Shown: positions 35,955 through 45,007, numbered from the stretch's first letter. The stretch: 64,000 nucleotides of DNA from DYFT01 sp041695085 (GCA_041695085.1 JBGFRO010000050.1:98271-162270), one strand, 5' to 3'. Notes: generated by a model not told the origin, from the sequence alone. Numbers and translations: made by a program.

Positions 35955-36707
35955 CTACCATCTACCCGTGGCGCCACCGCCACCGGAAAGTCCTCCACCG
36001 CCGCTCCAGCCTCCTCCCCCCCAACCTCCGGAGCTCCAGCCGCTTCCCCCCCAACCCGACATCGAACCCCAACCAGCATAGTACCAGTGCCTGCCTGAGC
36101 CGATAACCGCACGCCGCCTTCCGGCCATGAACGGCAGCATGAAACCAAAGAAAAAGAGCATGGCGGCAAAGACCAGGAAAGTCGCTATGACGGGCGCCTC
36201 ATCACCTTTCGTCGTCGCTTCATACTCGCCTCCGATAGCCAGGATGATTGCACCAACCCCCGCTTGAATTCCCTCGAAGTAGTTTCCTTCTCGAAACTTC
36301 GGAATGATCTGCCGTTGGATGATGCGCGACGCAACAGCATCTGTTAATACCCCTTCAAGTCCATACCCGACCTCGATTCGTATCGCGCGATCGTCCTTAG
36401 CGATTAACAGCAGAACACCGTTATCCTTTCCGCGTTGTCCCAACCTGTTCTTTTCAAAGACCCGAACGGCAAATTCCTCAATCGACCCACCCGTTACCGA
36501 ACCGACGAGAAGAACCGCAATCTGATTCGTGGTGGAATCTTCATATTCCCTGAGTGTCGATTCGAGGGAATAAATCTGATTCGAGGTAAGAGTATTTGTC
36601 AGATCAGTAACGCGTTGTCGAAGAAGCGGGGGCTCCTCCTCAGCAGAGCTGATGAAGGGTGCCAGCAGCCATATGACGAAGATGATTATGACTTTCGTGC
36701 TCGTCAA
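35955..36707 (-). CDS. TPM-domain membrane protein with Gly/Trp/Ser-rich tail (YgcG-like)
   Basis: The 250-residue protein has a signal sequence (about residues 3-21), an extracytoplasmic TPM domain (about 30-160: VTDLTNTLTSNQIYSLE, KNRLGQRGKDNGVLLLI, IEVGYGLEGVLTDA), a transmembrane helix (VIATFLVFAAMLFFFGFMLPF) and a 55-residue tail of repeated Gly, Ser and Trp (GWGGSGWSSGGWGGGGW). LemA-TPM gene pairs are widespread and this gene follows lemA directly, its TTG start overlapping the lemA stop (TTGA). The start codon is unusual but no ATG lies nearby. Function is not established in the family. Confidence 0.85.
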   Translation of the reverse strand: MTSTKVIIIFVIWLLAPFISSAEEEPPLLRQRVTDLTNTLTSNQIYSLESTLREYEDSTTNQIAVLLVGSVTGGSIEEFAVRVFEKNRLGQRGKDNGVLLLIAKDDRAIRIEVGYGLEGVLTDAVASRIIQRQIIPKFREGNYFEGIQAGVGAIILAIGGEYEATTKGDEAPVIATFLVFAAMLFFFGFMLPFMAGRRRAVIGSGRHWYYAGWGSMSGWGGSGWSSGGWGGGGWSGGGGLSGGGGATGRW

Positions 36708-37309
36708 AACGTCACCCGTGGCGGTTGCTCGGCTCCGGCGGCCGATTCAAAGTAGACTTTCTCTCTAAAGCCCATCATCCCTGCTATCAGCGAGCCGGGG
36801 AATCGCCGAATCATCAAGTTGTATTGCTGCACGGCTTCATTGAAACGACGGCGTTCGACGGAGATTCGATTCTCGGTTCCTTCGAGCTGCGACTGGAGAG
36901 CAACAAAGGCCTCGACTGACCGAAGTTGTGGATAGTTCTCCGCCACAGCGAGGAGCCGGGAGAGCGCCGAGCCAAGCGCATCCTGCGCCTGCTGGAATCG
37001 CTGCATGGCTTGTGGATTGTTCAGCAAGTCGGGTGTGACCGTCAGCTGACCGACGCTTGCTCGAGCGCGCGTCACATTTTCAAACACAGTCTGCTCTTGT
37101 TTTGCCACACCTTTGACCGTCTCAACCAGATTGGGAACGAGATCGTATCGACGCTGGTACTGGTTTTCGACTTGACTCCACGCACTCTTGACTGCCTCCT
37201 CCGTCGTGATAATTCGGTTATAGACGGAAACACCCCATCCGACGAGGATCAAACCGAGCAGAAGCACGGCTCCGAGCACCACAAGCACGACGGCGACCGT
37301 TTTATTCAT
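36704..37309 (-). CDS. lemA: LemA family protein
   Basis: LemA proteins are membrane-anchored with a long coiled-coil body. The 201-residue protein has an N-terminal transmembrane helix (residues 5-27), then EEAVKSAWSQVENQYQRRYDL, the typical VPNLVETVKGVAKQEQ and a C-terminal helical region ending in FNEAVQQYN and FPGSLIAGMMGF. It is followed by the TPM protein, the usual partner, and its start overlaps the CapA-like gene by 8 bp. The molecular role of LemA is unsettled. Confidence 0.93.
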   Translation of the reverse strand: MNKTVAVVLVVLGAVLLLGLILVGWGVSVYNRIITTEEAVKSAWSQVENQYQRRYDLVPNLVETVKGVAKQEQTVFENVTRARASVGQLTVTPDLLNNPQAMQRFQQAQDALGSALSRLLAVAENYPQLRSVEAFVALQSQLEGTENRISVERRRFNEAVQQYNLMIRRFPGSLIAGMMGFREKVYFESAAGAEQPPRVTF

Positions 37310-38309
37310 GATGTGTTCCTTCTGTCAATTCAGGGAATTCAGGGAACTGAAGAGATCGACGATGGACAAGCGACAGGACTGCATCACGCGCGGGACCGGT
37401 TGCTCTCCGCGGCTGCCATTGCTCCACCGTCACGGGGACAAGTTCAACCTTTGCATTTGTGCGACTTACCGTTGCACGTAGGATAGCCGTTGCATAGGTG
37501 CTGACCTTCTTTCCTCCAAAAACGAAATTGCCAAGCGAATAGGCGATATAGCTGCCACGATACCGCTCGATGCCTTGTAGGACATGCGGATGATGCCCAA
37601 CGACTAAATCGGCACCGGCTTCGACAACGGCACGCGCAAACGATACCTGATCAGAGGAGGGGGACTCGGCTAATTCAGTTCCCCAATGGAAGTTGACAAC
37701 GAGATAATCGACCGTTGGTCGAAGTTGCTCCACGTCTGACTGAACGATGGGAAGAGATCGCGGGGCAATGCCAGGGGCGGAACGAGTTGCAGCGAACCTG
37801 CCGCCACCATGATAGCCGAGGAAACCGACTCGGACGCCTTTGATTTTGAGCACCACGGGCTTTCTTGCCTCCTGCAAGTTCCGTCCAATTCCAACGCAGC
37901 GGATGCCCACAGAATCTAAATGCTGGATCGTCTCAAGAAGTCCCCTCAGCCCATAGTCGGCGATGTGATTGTTGGCAGCGTTCACGATGTCGATGCCGGC
38001 GAGTCGGAGTGTTTCTACATACCGGGGGTGAAGTTTGAAATTGAATTGCTTTTCTACCTTGACCTCAGCTGTGGTAATGGGGTGTTCCAGGTTCACCATG
38101 AAGAGATCGTGGTCACCCATGCTCTGCCATTTCTCGAACACGTACGAATACCGCTCACCCACGTATCGCTCAACGTGATTCGAAAGAACAAGATCGCCCG
38201 CAAATAGCATCACAACTGTTGAGTCGGGCGATGCGGGCACGTCTCCCCTTTCTTCGTTCCCGCTGACGAAGCCCGTGAGAAGCCACAGGAGACCGAGAAA
38301 GATCGTCAT
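37302..38309 (-). CDS. CapA-family metallophosphatase-like protein, second copy
   Basis: The 335-residue protein has an N-terminal signal (about residues 2-17) and CapA motifs: FAGDLVLSNHV, VNLEHPITT, NAANNHIADYG, GYHGGG, VNFHWGTE, GHHPHVLQGIERY and SLGNFVFGG. It is a paralogue of the copy at 25948-26991 with the same motif order but low overall identity by eye. It is the first gene of the CapA-lemA-TPM run. ATG at 38309 is preferred; a TTG at 38330 would add seven residues. No capB, capC or transport genes are nearby. Confidence 0.87.
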   Translation of the reverse strand: MTIFLGLLWLLTGFVSGNEERGDVPASPDSTVVMLFAGDLVLSNHVERYVGERYSYVFEKWQSMGDHDLFMVNLEHPITTAEVKVEKQFNFKLHPRYVETLRLAGIDIVNAANNHIADYGLRGLLETIQHLDSVGIRCVGIGRNLQEARKPVVLKIKGVRVGFLGYHGGGRFAATRSAPGIAPRSLPIVQSDVEQLRPTVDYLVVNFHWGTELAESPSSDQVSFARAVVEAGADLVVGHHPHVLQGIERYRGSYIAYSLGNFVFGGKKVSTYATAILRATVSRTNAKVELVPVTVEQWQPRRATGPARDAVLSLVHRRSLQFPEFPELTEGTHHE

Positions 38310-38462
38310 AATTGGTCGATATGGTAACAAATCTTCGTTCTAAAAACAAGGAGCGCTCATGCAGAGAGAAGTGCCACCTACCTTTGCATTTCCGGCAACT
38401 TGTCTCTACGTTTATGCCGCCTTAAAACAAGCTTTCAGATTCGAAAAATGAGAGAGATGACG

Positions 38463-38846
38463 ATGAGGATTTTTCTTCGCTCGAAGATTCACAAAGCGAC
38501 CGTGACCGAAGCCAATCTTGATTATGTCGGCTCAATTACGATTGATGAAGAGTTGATGGAACGGGCGGATTTGCAGGAGTTCGAAAAGGTGATGGTGGTG
38601 GATAACACGAACGGCCATCGGTTGGAAACGTACGTGATGAGAGGGGAACGAAGCTCGGGTGTGATCTGTATCAACGGAGCGGCAGCACATCTTGTCAAGA
38701 AAGGAGACGAGATTATCGTGATGTCGTTTCAGGTCACCGACGCTCCCCACCCCCCCGTGAATGTTCTCGTCGATAAGAAAAACCGGTTTGTCCGGTACCT
38801 GACTCCGCAGGAAATTGAAGCTCAGCATGCCGATGGAGGTTGTTGA
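38463..38846 (+). CDS. panD: aspartate 1-decarboxylase precursor
   Basis: PanD decarboxylates aspartate to beta-alanine for pantothenate and CoA synthesis. The 127-residue proenzyme begins MRIFLRSKIHKATVTEANLD and contains the self-cleavage site Gly23-Ser24 in VGSITID, giving the pyruvoyl cofactor. RADLQEFEKV, NGHRLETYV and the GAAAHLVKKGDEIIV core follow. ATG at 38463 is chosen by alignment to the family start, with GAGAG six bases upstream; upstream in-frame starts add unrelated residues. It stands alone on the plus strand. A TTGTCT-17-TAAAAC box at 38400-38428 is a possible promoter. Confidence 0.95.
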   Translation: MRIFLRSKIHKATVTEANLDYVGSITIDEELMERADLQEFEKVMVVDNTNGHRLETYVMRGERSSGVICINGAAAHLVKKGDEIIVMSFQVTDAPHPPVNVLVDKKNRFVRYLTPQEIEAQHADGGC

Positions 38847-38863
38847 GACTTAGAAGGAAGATG

Positions 38864-40006
38864 TTAGTTCTGCAACAATGAGCGTGCGATGACGAGTCGT
38901 TGAACCTCCGATGTTCCCTCGTATATCTCCGTAATCTTCGAATCTCGCAGGAAGCGTTCCACTTTGTACTCCCTGATGTAGCCGTACCCGCCGTGAATCT
39001 GAACCGCCTCGAGCGCGCATTCAACAGCGACACGCGACGCGAACAATTTGGCCATTGCAGCTGCTGTGCCGTACGGTTGCCGCTGATCCTTCAGCGTCGC
39101 TGCGTGAAGGATGAGTCCTCGAGCCGCCTCGATGTTGGTCGACATGTCCGCCAGTTTGAACTGGATTGCCTGGAAGTCGGCAATGACGTGATCAAATGCC
39201 TTGCGCTGCTTGCTGTAGTTGACAGAGGCATCCAGACTTGCCTCTGCGATGGCGAGCGCCTGCGCCGCGATGCCGATGCGGCCCCCATCGAGCGTGCGGA
39301 GCGCGAACTTAATGCCGAAGCCTTCTTCCCCAATGCGATTCGAGGCGGGAACGCGGCAATCTTCAAATGCAAGCGAGACAGTATCAGAACTCCGAATCCC
39401 CAACTTCTTCTCCTTCTTGGCAACACTAAAACCCCGCGTTCCCTTCTCCACAATAAAAGTGCTGACGCCCTTTGCTCCCTTTGACTTGTCGGTCGCGGCC
39501 ATGACGAGTACCACGTCAGCGTTCGCTCCGTTGGTAATAAAGTTCTTCGTGCCGTTCAAGATGTACCAATCGCCGTCGCGTCGCGCCGTGGTGCGTTGAT
39601 TCGTTGCATCACTGCCGGCTTCCGGCTCTGACAGCGCGAAGGCGCCGAGCTTCTTGCCCGAAGCTAAATCCCTTAAGTACCTCTGTTTCTGATCTTCAGT
39701 TCCGTATTCCTCTAATCCCCAGCACACGAGAGAATTATTGACGGACATGATCACGCAGGCGGCAGCGTCCACTTTACCAATTTCCTCAAGAGCAAGGACG
39801 TATGAGACAGTGTCGAGTCCCGCGCCTCCGTATTGCTCGGACACCATCATCCCCATGAATCCCAGCTCTCCCATTTTTTTGACGGCGTCGTAAGGAAATT
39901 CTTCCTTTTCATCCCTTTCGTCGGCAGAAGGGGCAAGCTCCTCTTGCGCGAATTGTCGCGCCGTGTCGCGAATCATCAATTGCGTTTCGGTAAACTCAAA
40001 TGTCAT
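38864..40006 (-). CDS. acyl-CoA dehydrogenase (short-chain/butyryl type)
   Basis: The 380-residue flavoenzyme introduces the alpha-beta double bond into acyl-CoA. Motifs: FALSEPEAGSD (FAD/substrate loop), RDGDWYILNGTKNFITN, QRKAFDHVIADFQAIQFKLAD (shortened), and the catalytic Glu in KITEIYEGTSEVQR near the C-terminus, the position used by short-chain and butyryl enzymes. ATG at 40006 gives the usual N-terminus MTFEFTETQLMIRD. It is last in the thiolase-hydroxyacyl-CoA dehydrogenase-acyl-CoA dehydrogenase run and ends 17 bp from the convergent panD. Fatty-acid or amino-acid-derived acyl-CoA oxidation is likely. Confidence 0.94.
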   Translation of the reverse strand: MTFEFTETQLMIRDTARQFAQEELAPSADERDEKEEFPYDAVKKMGELGFMGMMVSEQYGGAGLDTVSYVLALEEIGKVDAAACVIMSVNNSLVCWGLEEYGTEDQKQRYLRDLASGKKLGAFALSEPEAGSDATNQRTTARRDGDWYILNGTKNFITNGANADVVLVMAATDKSKGAKGVSTFIVEKGTRGFSVAKKEKKLGIRSSDTVSLAFEDCRVPASNRIGEEGFGIKFALRTLDGGRIGIAAQALAIAEASLDASVNYSKQRKAFDHVIADFQAIQFKLADMSTNIEAARGLILHAATLKDQRQPYGTAAAMAKLFASRVAVECALEAVQIHGGYGYIREYKVERFLRDSKITEIYEGTSEVQRLVIARSLLQN

Positions 40007-40062
40007 AAGATTCAATCAAAGGAAAAGAGATCTGCATAAAGGCGTTCGGCTTTTTTTCCGAA

Positions 40063-40926
40063 TCAGGAATACGCGTAAAAGCCCCGACCGGCTTTCTTTC
40101 CAAGATGTCCTGCCGCTACCATTTTCTTCAGAAGTGGACAGGGACGATACTTGGGATCTCCAAGACCTCGGTGTAACACCTCAAGAATCGAAAGACACAC
40201 GTCAAGCCCGATGAAGTCAGCGAGTTGGAGCGGACCCATCGGATGGTTCATCCCGAGCTTCATGACGGTATCAATCGACTCCGGTGTCGCGACCCCCTCC
40301 ATCACGCAGTACATCGCCTCGTTCAACATCGGTAAGAGAATACGGTTGGAGACAAATCCGGGATAGTCGTTCACTTCCACGGGCACCTTCTCGAGCTTCT
40401 CGGAAAGAGCCTTAACGATCTGGAACGTTTCGTCAGAAGTCGCCAACCCCTTGATCACTTCTACAAGCTTCATCACCGGCACCGGATTCATAAAGTGCAT
40501 ACCAATCACTTTTTCCGGACGCCGCGTTACGGCAGCAATTTCTGTGATAGAAATCGATGACGTATTCGTTGCCAGAACCGTTGCGGGGGGACACCACCGG
40601 TCGAAGTTCTGAAACAGCTCTTTCTTGATCTGTTCGTTTTCCGTCGCTGCTTCAACGACAAAATCCGCCTCCCTGCAGGCAGCTTCACCTTCGAGTGTCA
40701 GGGTAATGCGGGCGAGGGTTTCTGCCTTCTGAGCGTCGGTGAGAGTCCCTTTCTTGATCTGTCGATCGAGGTTTGAGCTGATAGTTTTCAATGCCCGGTC
40801 AAGAAATTCTTGTTTCACATCAACTAACGACACAGAATAACCATATTGGGCAAAAACGTGAGCGATCCCGTTTCCCATCGTTCCTGAACCGACGACAACC
40901 ACCCGTTGGATCGTATCCGCTGACAT
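40063..40926 (-). CDS. hbd: 3-hydroxybutyryl-CoA dehydrogenase
   Basis: The 287-residue enzyme interconverts acetoacetyl-CoA and 3-hydroxybutyryl-CoA with NAD(P). Motifs: VVVVGSGTMGNGIAHVFAQ dinucleotide fold, FVVEAATENEQIKKELF, ATNTSSISITEIA and GMHFMNPVPVMKLVEVI with the catalytic His. The C-terminal domain contains NDYPGFVSNRILLPMLNEA. ATG at 40926 begins the normal protein; a longer frame to 41022 overlaps the thiolase. Its gene start is 52 bp from the thiolase stop, and the acyl-CoA dehydrogenase follows after 56 bp. It belongs to the same beta-oxidation/butyrate-type module. Confidence 0.95.
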   Translation of the reverse strand: MSADTIQRVVVVGSGTMGNGIAHVFAQYGYSVSLVDVKQEFLDRALKTISSNLDRQIKKGTLTDAQKAETLARITLTLEGEAACREADFVVEAATENEQIKKELFQNFDRWCPPATVLATNTSSISITEIAAVTRRPEKVIGMHFMNPVPVMKLVEVIKGLATSDETFQIVKALSEKLEKVPVEVNDYPGFVSNRILLPMLNEAMYCVMEGVATPESIDTVMKLGMNHPMGPLQLADFIGLDVCLSILEVLHRGLGDPKYRPCPLLKKMVAAGHLGKKAGRGFYAYS

Positions 40927-40978
40927 GCGTAGAGTCCTTTTTCGTGAGAACTGTTGGGAAAGCCTTTCAAAAACCTGC

Positions 40979-42157
40979 TCAGTCGAGCATCTCGACGATG
41001 ACAGCGCTCGCTTCGCCCCCACCGATGCATATGGCCGCCATCCCGCGTTTCATATTTCGACGTCGAAGCGCGTGCAGCAGAGTAACAAGGATGCGCGCCC
41101 CACTTGCTCCGATGGGATGTCCTAACGCAACTGCACCGCCATGAACGTTCACCTTGCTCTCGTCGAGGCCGAGCAACTTGTTGACAGCGAGAGCAACGAC
41201 GGCGAAAGCTTCGTTAATCTCGAACAAATCGATATCCTCTTTCTTCAAACCGGTCTTTTGTAGAAGCTTCGTGATCACATCGGCAGGGGCAGTGGTGAAC
41301 CACTCAGGTTGTTTTGCAGCGGACGCGTAGCCGATGATGCGAGCGATCGGCTTGACGCCGAGCGAGGCCGAGCGATCCTTCGAGAGAACAACCAACGCCG
41401 CAGCACCATCATTGATTTTTGAAGCGTTCGCAGCTGTCACCGTGCCGTCCGGTTGAAAGGCCGGCTTCAGCTTCTTCATCTTTTCAAAGTCGGACTTGAA
41501 CGGCTCCTCATCCTGTTCGATGAGAAGTTCACCTTTTTTTGATTGAATTCGTACGGGCACAACCTCTTCGCGGAACCACCCCTGCTTCCATGCTTCAAGC
41601 GCCCTCGTGTAGCTCATCACGGAAAACTCATCTTGCGCTTCACGCGGGACGTTGCATTCCCTCGCACACAGCTCTGCCGCGTTCCCCATGTGAAAATTGT
41701 TATACACATCCCACAAACCGTCTTTGATCATGGAATCAACAAGCTGGCCGTGGCCCAGACGATACCCCTCGCGCGCTTTTTCCAAAAGAAAAGGAGTGTT
41801 GGACATGCTCTCCATTCCACCCGCAACGATGACGTCAGCATCGCCGGCGCGAATGGCCTGGGCAGCGAGCATGACGGACTTCAGTCCCGATCCGCACACT
41901 TTGTTGATGGTCATGCACTCGACCGATTCCGGCAGACCTGCGCCCAGCGCAGCCTGGCGAGCGGGGGCCTGACCGACTCCAGCCGACAACACGTTACCCA
42001 TAATGACTTCTTCAACAGCAGTTTTCGAAACGTTGGCTCGTCGGAGTGCTTCCTCGATGACAATCGCGCCCAAACGCGGCGCGGCGATTGGAGCGAGCCC
42101 TCCTAGAAACGATCCGATAGGAGTACGGCACGCGCTGGCAATAAGGGCTTCTTGCAT
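40979..42157 (-). CDS. acetyl-CoA C-acetyltransferase (thiolase)
   Basis: The 392-residue thiolase catalyses acetoacetyl-CoA formation or cleavage. Catalytic residues: Cys88 in NKVCGSGLKSV, His in GGAVALGHPIGASGAR, and Cys in CIGGGEASAVIVE near the C-terminus. The last motif is normally CIGGGQG; here Glu-Ala replaces Gln-Gly. FEINEAFAVVAL is also conserved. ATG at 42157 is preferred to a GTG at 42166; neither has a strong ribosome binding site. It starts the thiolase-hbd-acyl-CoA dehydrogenase run, 88 bp downstream of rho. Confidence 0.94.
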   Translation of the reverse strand: MQEALIASACRTPIGSFLGGLAPIAAPRLGAIVIEEALRRANVSKTAVEEVIMGNVLSAGVGQAPARQAALGAGLPESVECMTINKVCGSGLKSVMLAAQAIRAGDADVIVAGGMESMSNTPFLLEKAREGYRLGHGQLVDSMIKDGLWDVYNNFHMGNAAELCARECNVPREAQDEFSVMSYTRALEAWKQGWFREEVVPVRIQSKKGELLIEQDEEPFKSDFEKMKKLKPAFQPDGTVTAANASKINDGAAALVVLSKDRSASLGVKPIARIIGYASAAKQPEWFTTAPADVITKLLQKTGLKKEDIDLFEINEAFAVVALAVNKLLGLDESKVNVHGGAVALGHPIGASGARILVTLLHALRRRNMKRGMAAICIGGGEASAVIVEMLD

Positions 42158-42245
42158 CAGATTCACTTCAAGGCAAGATGTGAGAGTTCGGTAGAAGGAG
42201 ATGTATCACGGATACCGCCGGAGGATGTCGAGAGAGTGGAAGAGA

Positions 42246-43499
42246 TCAGCTGTTCATCGACTTTAAGAACTCCTTGTTTGATTTCGTTCCCTTCATTTTT
42301 TCGAGAATGAACTCCATCGCTTCGACCGGCGTCAACTCACTGAGGAACTTGCGCAAAATCCAGACCCGGTTCAATTCATCCTGATCCATTAAAATCTCTT
42401 CCTTCCGGGTTCCAGAGCGGTTCACGTCGATGGCAGGGAAAACCCGACGGTCGCTCAACTTTCGGTCGAGCACGATTTCCATATTGCCGGTACCTTTGAA
42501 CTCTTCAAAAATCACTTCATCCATTCGACTTCCCGTCTCGATCAAGGCAGTGGCGATGATCGTCAAGCTTCCTCCCTCTTCGATATTTCTCGCCGCTCCA
42601 AAAAAGCGTTTCGGTCTGTGGAGAGCATTCGCGTCGACACCGCCCGACAGGATCTTGCCGCTGTGCGGAACGACCGTATTATGGGCCCGAGCGAGACGGG
42701 TAATCGAGTCGAGCAAAATGACGACATCCTTTTTCGCTTCGACAAGTCGTTTCGCTTTCTCCAGCACCATATCGGCAACTTGCACGTGGCGCTCGGGCGG
42801 CTCGTCGAAGGTCGAACTCACAACCTCCGCGCTGACAGATCGCTCCATGTCGGTCACCTCTTCCGGCCGTTCGTCGATGAGAAGAACGATGAGCTTGATC
42901 TCCGGATGGTTGCGGATGATGCTGTTCGCCATCTTCTGGAGAAGAATGGTCTTACCGGCTTTGGGGGGAGAAACGATCATCCCGCGCTGTCCCTTTCCAA
43001 CAGGAGCGAGGAGATCGAGAATGCGCATCGAGTACTCACCGGGGACTGTCTCCAACTTGATTCGGTTGGTGGGATACAGCGGGGTGAGATTATCAAAGAG
43101 AATCCGGTCGCGAATGACATCAGGATGATCGTCATTCACTGCCTCGACCCGCAAGAGTGCGAAGAAACGTTCTCCTTCTTTGGGAGGACGAACCTGCCCG
43201 CTCACGCTATCGCCCGTGCGAAGACCGAATTTCTTAATTTGAGAGGGAGAAACGTAGATGTCGTCAGGTGAAGGAAGGTAGTTGTAGTTGACCGATCGTA
43301 GGAATCCATACCCGTCAGGCAGCACTTCCAGCACACCCTTGCTGAAGCTCAGACCGTCTTTCTCTGTCTGCGCCTCGAGGATCTTGAAAATGAGCTCTTG
43401 TTTTCGGAGATCGCTGTAGCCGGCAATATTCAGCTCTTTCGCGATCTGATTCAGCTCGGCGATTTTTTTGGACTTCAATTCAGTGATGTCCATTGGCAT
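42246..43499 (-). CDS. rho: transcription termination factor Rho
   Basis: Rho is a hexameric RNA-dependent ATPase helicase. The 417-residue protein has the N-terminal Rho helical domain (DITELKSKKIAELNQIAKEL), an OB/cold-shock RNA-binding domain (GVLEVLPDGYGFLRS, DDIYVSPSQIKKFGLRTGD), Walker A SPPKAGKT, Walker B VVILLDSITRLARA and the R/Q loops GGVDANALHRPKRFFGAARN (edges only). ATG at 43499 gives the N-terminal helix; a second ATG two codons later is possible. A strong promoter lies 176 bp upstream, so the gene has a long leader. The ORF upstream to 43553 extends into the leader and is not used. Confidence 0.97.
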   Translation of the reverse strand: MPMDITELKSKKIAELNQIAKELNIAGYSDLRKQELIFKILEAQTEKDGLSFSKGVLEVLPDGYGFLRSVNYNYLPSPDDIYVSPSQIKKFGLRTGDSVSGQVRPPKEGERFFALLRVEAVNDDHPDVIRDRILFDNLTPLYPTNRIKLETVPGEYSMRILDLLAPVGKGQRGMIVSPPKAGKTILLQKMANSIIRNHPEIKLIVLLIDERPEEVTDMERSVSAEVVSSTFDEPPERHVQVADMVLEKAKRLVEAKKDVVILLDSITRLARAHNTVVPHSGKILSGGVDANALHRPKRFFGAARNIEEGGSLTIIATALIETGSRMDEVIFEEFKGTGNMEIVLDRKLSDRRVFPAIDVNRSGTRKEEILMDQDELNRVWILRKFLSELTPVEAMEFILEKMKGTKSNKEFLKSMNS

Positions 43500-43674
43500 A
43501 CGGCACAAAACCTCGGTTGAAGTGATTAAGAAAGGAAAATGATTAATAAACAATCCTACAGCAACGAAGGAACGAATCCGTTGACGTCTTAAAGGTCGGG
43601 GTTGCGAATGATGAACTGGAAGCGTCTGGGGTGGATGATGAACTCAGGAAGAAACCTCTTGAACTTCACCGGCC

Positions 43675-43703
43675 AATATACCCGAATGGCTTTTGATTGT
43701 CAA
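43675..43703 (-). promoter_or_regulatory. sigma70-type promoter of rho
   Basis: Minus strand: TTGACA (43703-43698), 17 bp, TATATT (43680-43675). The -35 overlaps the folC stop codon. The predicted start leaves a roughly 170-base leader before rho, a feature seen in other bacteria where Rho controls its own synthesis. Confidence 0.8.
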
Positions 43704-44992
43704 GGAATTTTTTTGTCGCGCAACGCCAGCAACGCCTCCCCCACCACATAGTGTGAGCCGGTCACTAAAATAGTGCCATTCCGTCCCACACGCTTCAGTG
43801 CCAAACGCACACCTTCTCGAACGCTCGATGCAGCAGTTACCGGAACATTGAGTCGACGGAACACGCTCGTCATGTCGCTCGCCGACCGCGAACGGGGTGT
43901 TTTGGCAGATACCGCAACGGCCTCCTTTACAAGAGGAGCAAGAAGCCGGGCCATCTCAGAATGATCCTTGTCATTCATCACCCCAAAAACCACTAGAAGA
44001 CCCGAAAGATGAAGGGCTTTCAGGCTCTGCACCAGTTTTCCGACGGCGTCCGGATTATGTGCAACGTCTACAATGACGGTTGGTTGATGATGGGCTATCG
44101 ACAAGCGGCCAAAGAGACCAGTCAAAGCTTGAACGTTCGCGAACCCGGTTCGAATTGCCTCCTCCGGGACGATAAATTTTCCCGATTGGTCCAGCGCTTC
44201 CAGCGTAAGCAGTGCCGTGAGGATATTCGAAACCTGAAATGACCCCGCCAGTGAGACGAAGAGGTTTTCATATTTCTTCTTACCAATCTTAACATCGAGA
44301 CTCATCCCGAGCAACGACTCTTTCCGCACGCGCGGTCGAAGTCTTACCTGCTCTACGAGCTTGGATCGTGACGAAAGGCACGCTCTGCGTATCATCTTCC
44401 TCGCCGCCGCACTACGAACGCCGGATATGCAAGGGACTCCTCGTTTGATGATGCCCGCCTTTTCCCGCGCGATTTGCTGGATCGTGTCACCAAGAATTTC
44501 CTGATGATCGAAACCGATGGAGGTGATCACTGAAACAACAGGTCGGAGGACATTCGTCGAGTCGAGCCTTCCCCCCAACCCGGTCTCGATCACCGCAACA
44601 TCGACCTTCTGCTGGGCGAAGTATCCGAAGGCCATCGCCGTCGTGGCTTCGAAGAATGTTGCTTGTTGATGTTCAATCGGACGACGAAGCTTGTTGGTGA
44701 ATTCGACGACGGCTGCCCGCGTAATTGGTTTGCCATCGATTCGAATCCGTTCACTGAACTCGATTAAGTGAGGAGAGGTATAGAGCCCCGTTCTGTACCC
44801 CGCCGACGTGAGCGCCGCGGCAATCAGAGCAGCGGTCGATCCTTTCCCATTCGTTCCTGCAATGTGGATGGAATAAAACCTGCGGTGCGGATTACCAAGA
44901 ACTTTCAGGAGGCCTTTAATTCCGCGGAGGCCAAACTTCATGCCTCTCTGCTGCAATCCATAGAGGTAATCGACCGTGCGACGATAAAACAT
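43700..44992 (-). CDS. folC: folylpolyglutamate synthase/dihydrofolate synthase
   Basis: FolC adds glutamate to dihydropteroate and to folates. The 430-residue Mur-ligase-type enzyme shows the P-loop IAGTNGKGSTAAL, SPHLIEFSERIRIDG, TAMAFGYFAQQ, ETGLGGRLDSTNV and the C-terminal VDVAHNPDA and VFGVMNDKDH motifs. ATG at 44992 begins the standard protein. It lies 15 bp after pyrD and would be cotranscribed with pyrK-pyrD. Another folate/pterin gene, folE, is in the window at 51056-51637. Confidence 0.96.
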   Translation of the reverse strand: MFYRRTVDYLYGLQQRGMKFGLRGIKGLLKVLGNPHRRFYSIHIAGTNGKGSTAALIAAALTSAGYRTGLYTSPHLIEFSERIRIDGKPITRAAVVEFTNKLRRPIEHQQATFFEATTAMAFGYFAQQKVDVAVIETGLGGRLDSTNVLRPVVSVITSIGFDHQEILGDTIQQIAREKAGIIKRGVPCISGVRSAAARKMIRRACLSSRSKLVEQVRLRPRVRKESLLGMSLDVKIGKKKYENLFVSLAGSFQVSNILTALLTLEALDQSGKFIVPEEAIRTGFANVQALTGLFGRLSIAHHQPTVIVDVAHNPDAVGKLVQSLKALHLSGLLVVFGVMNDKDHSEMARLLAPLVKEAVAVSAKTPRSRSASDMTSVFRRLNVPVTAASSVREGVRLALKRVGRNGTILVTGSHYVVGEALLALRDKKIP

Positions 44993-45007
44993 AAAGGTTA
45001 CGTAGAA

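Noticed and set aside
40070..40095. AAAGCC/GGCTTT hairpin near the hbd stop
   Set aside because: It lies within the coding end of hbd and is not followed by a T-run in the right direction, so it is not called a terminator.
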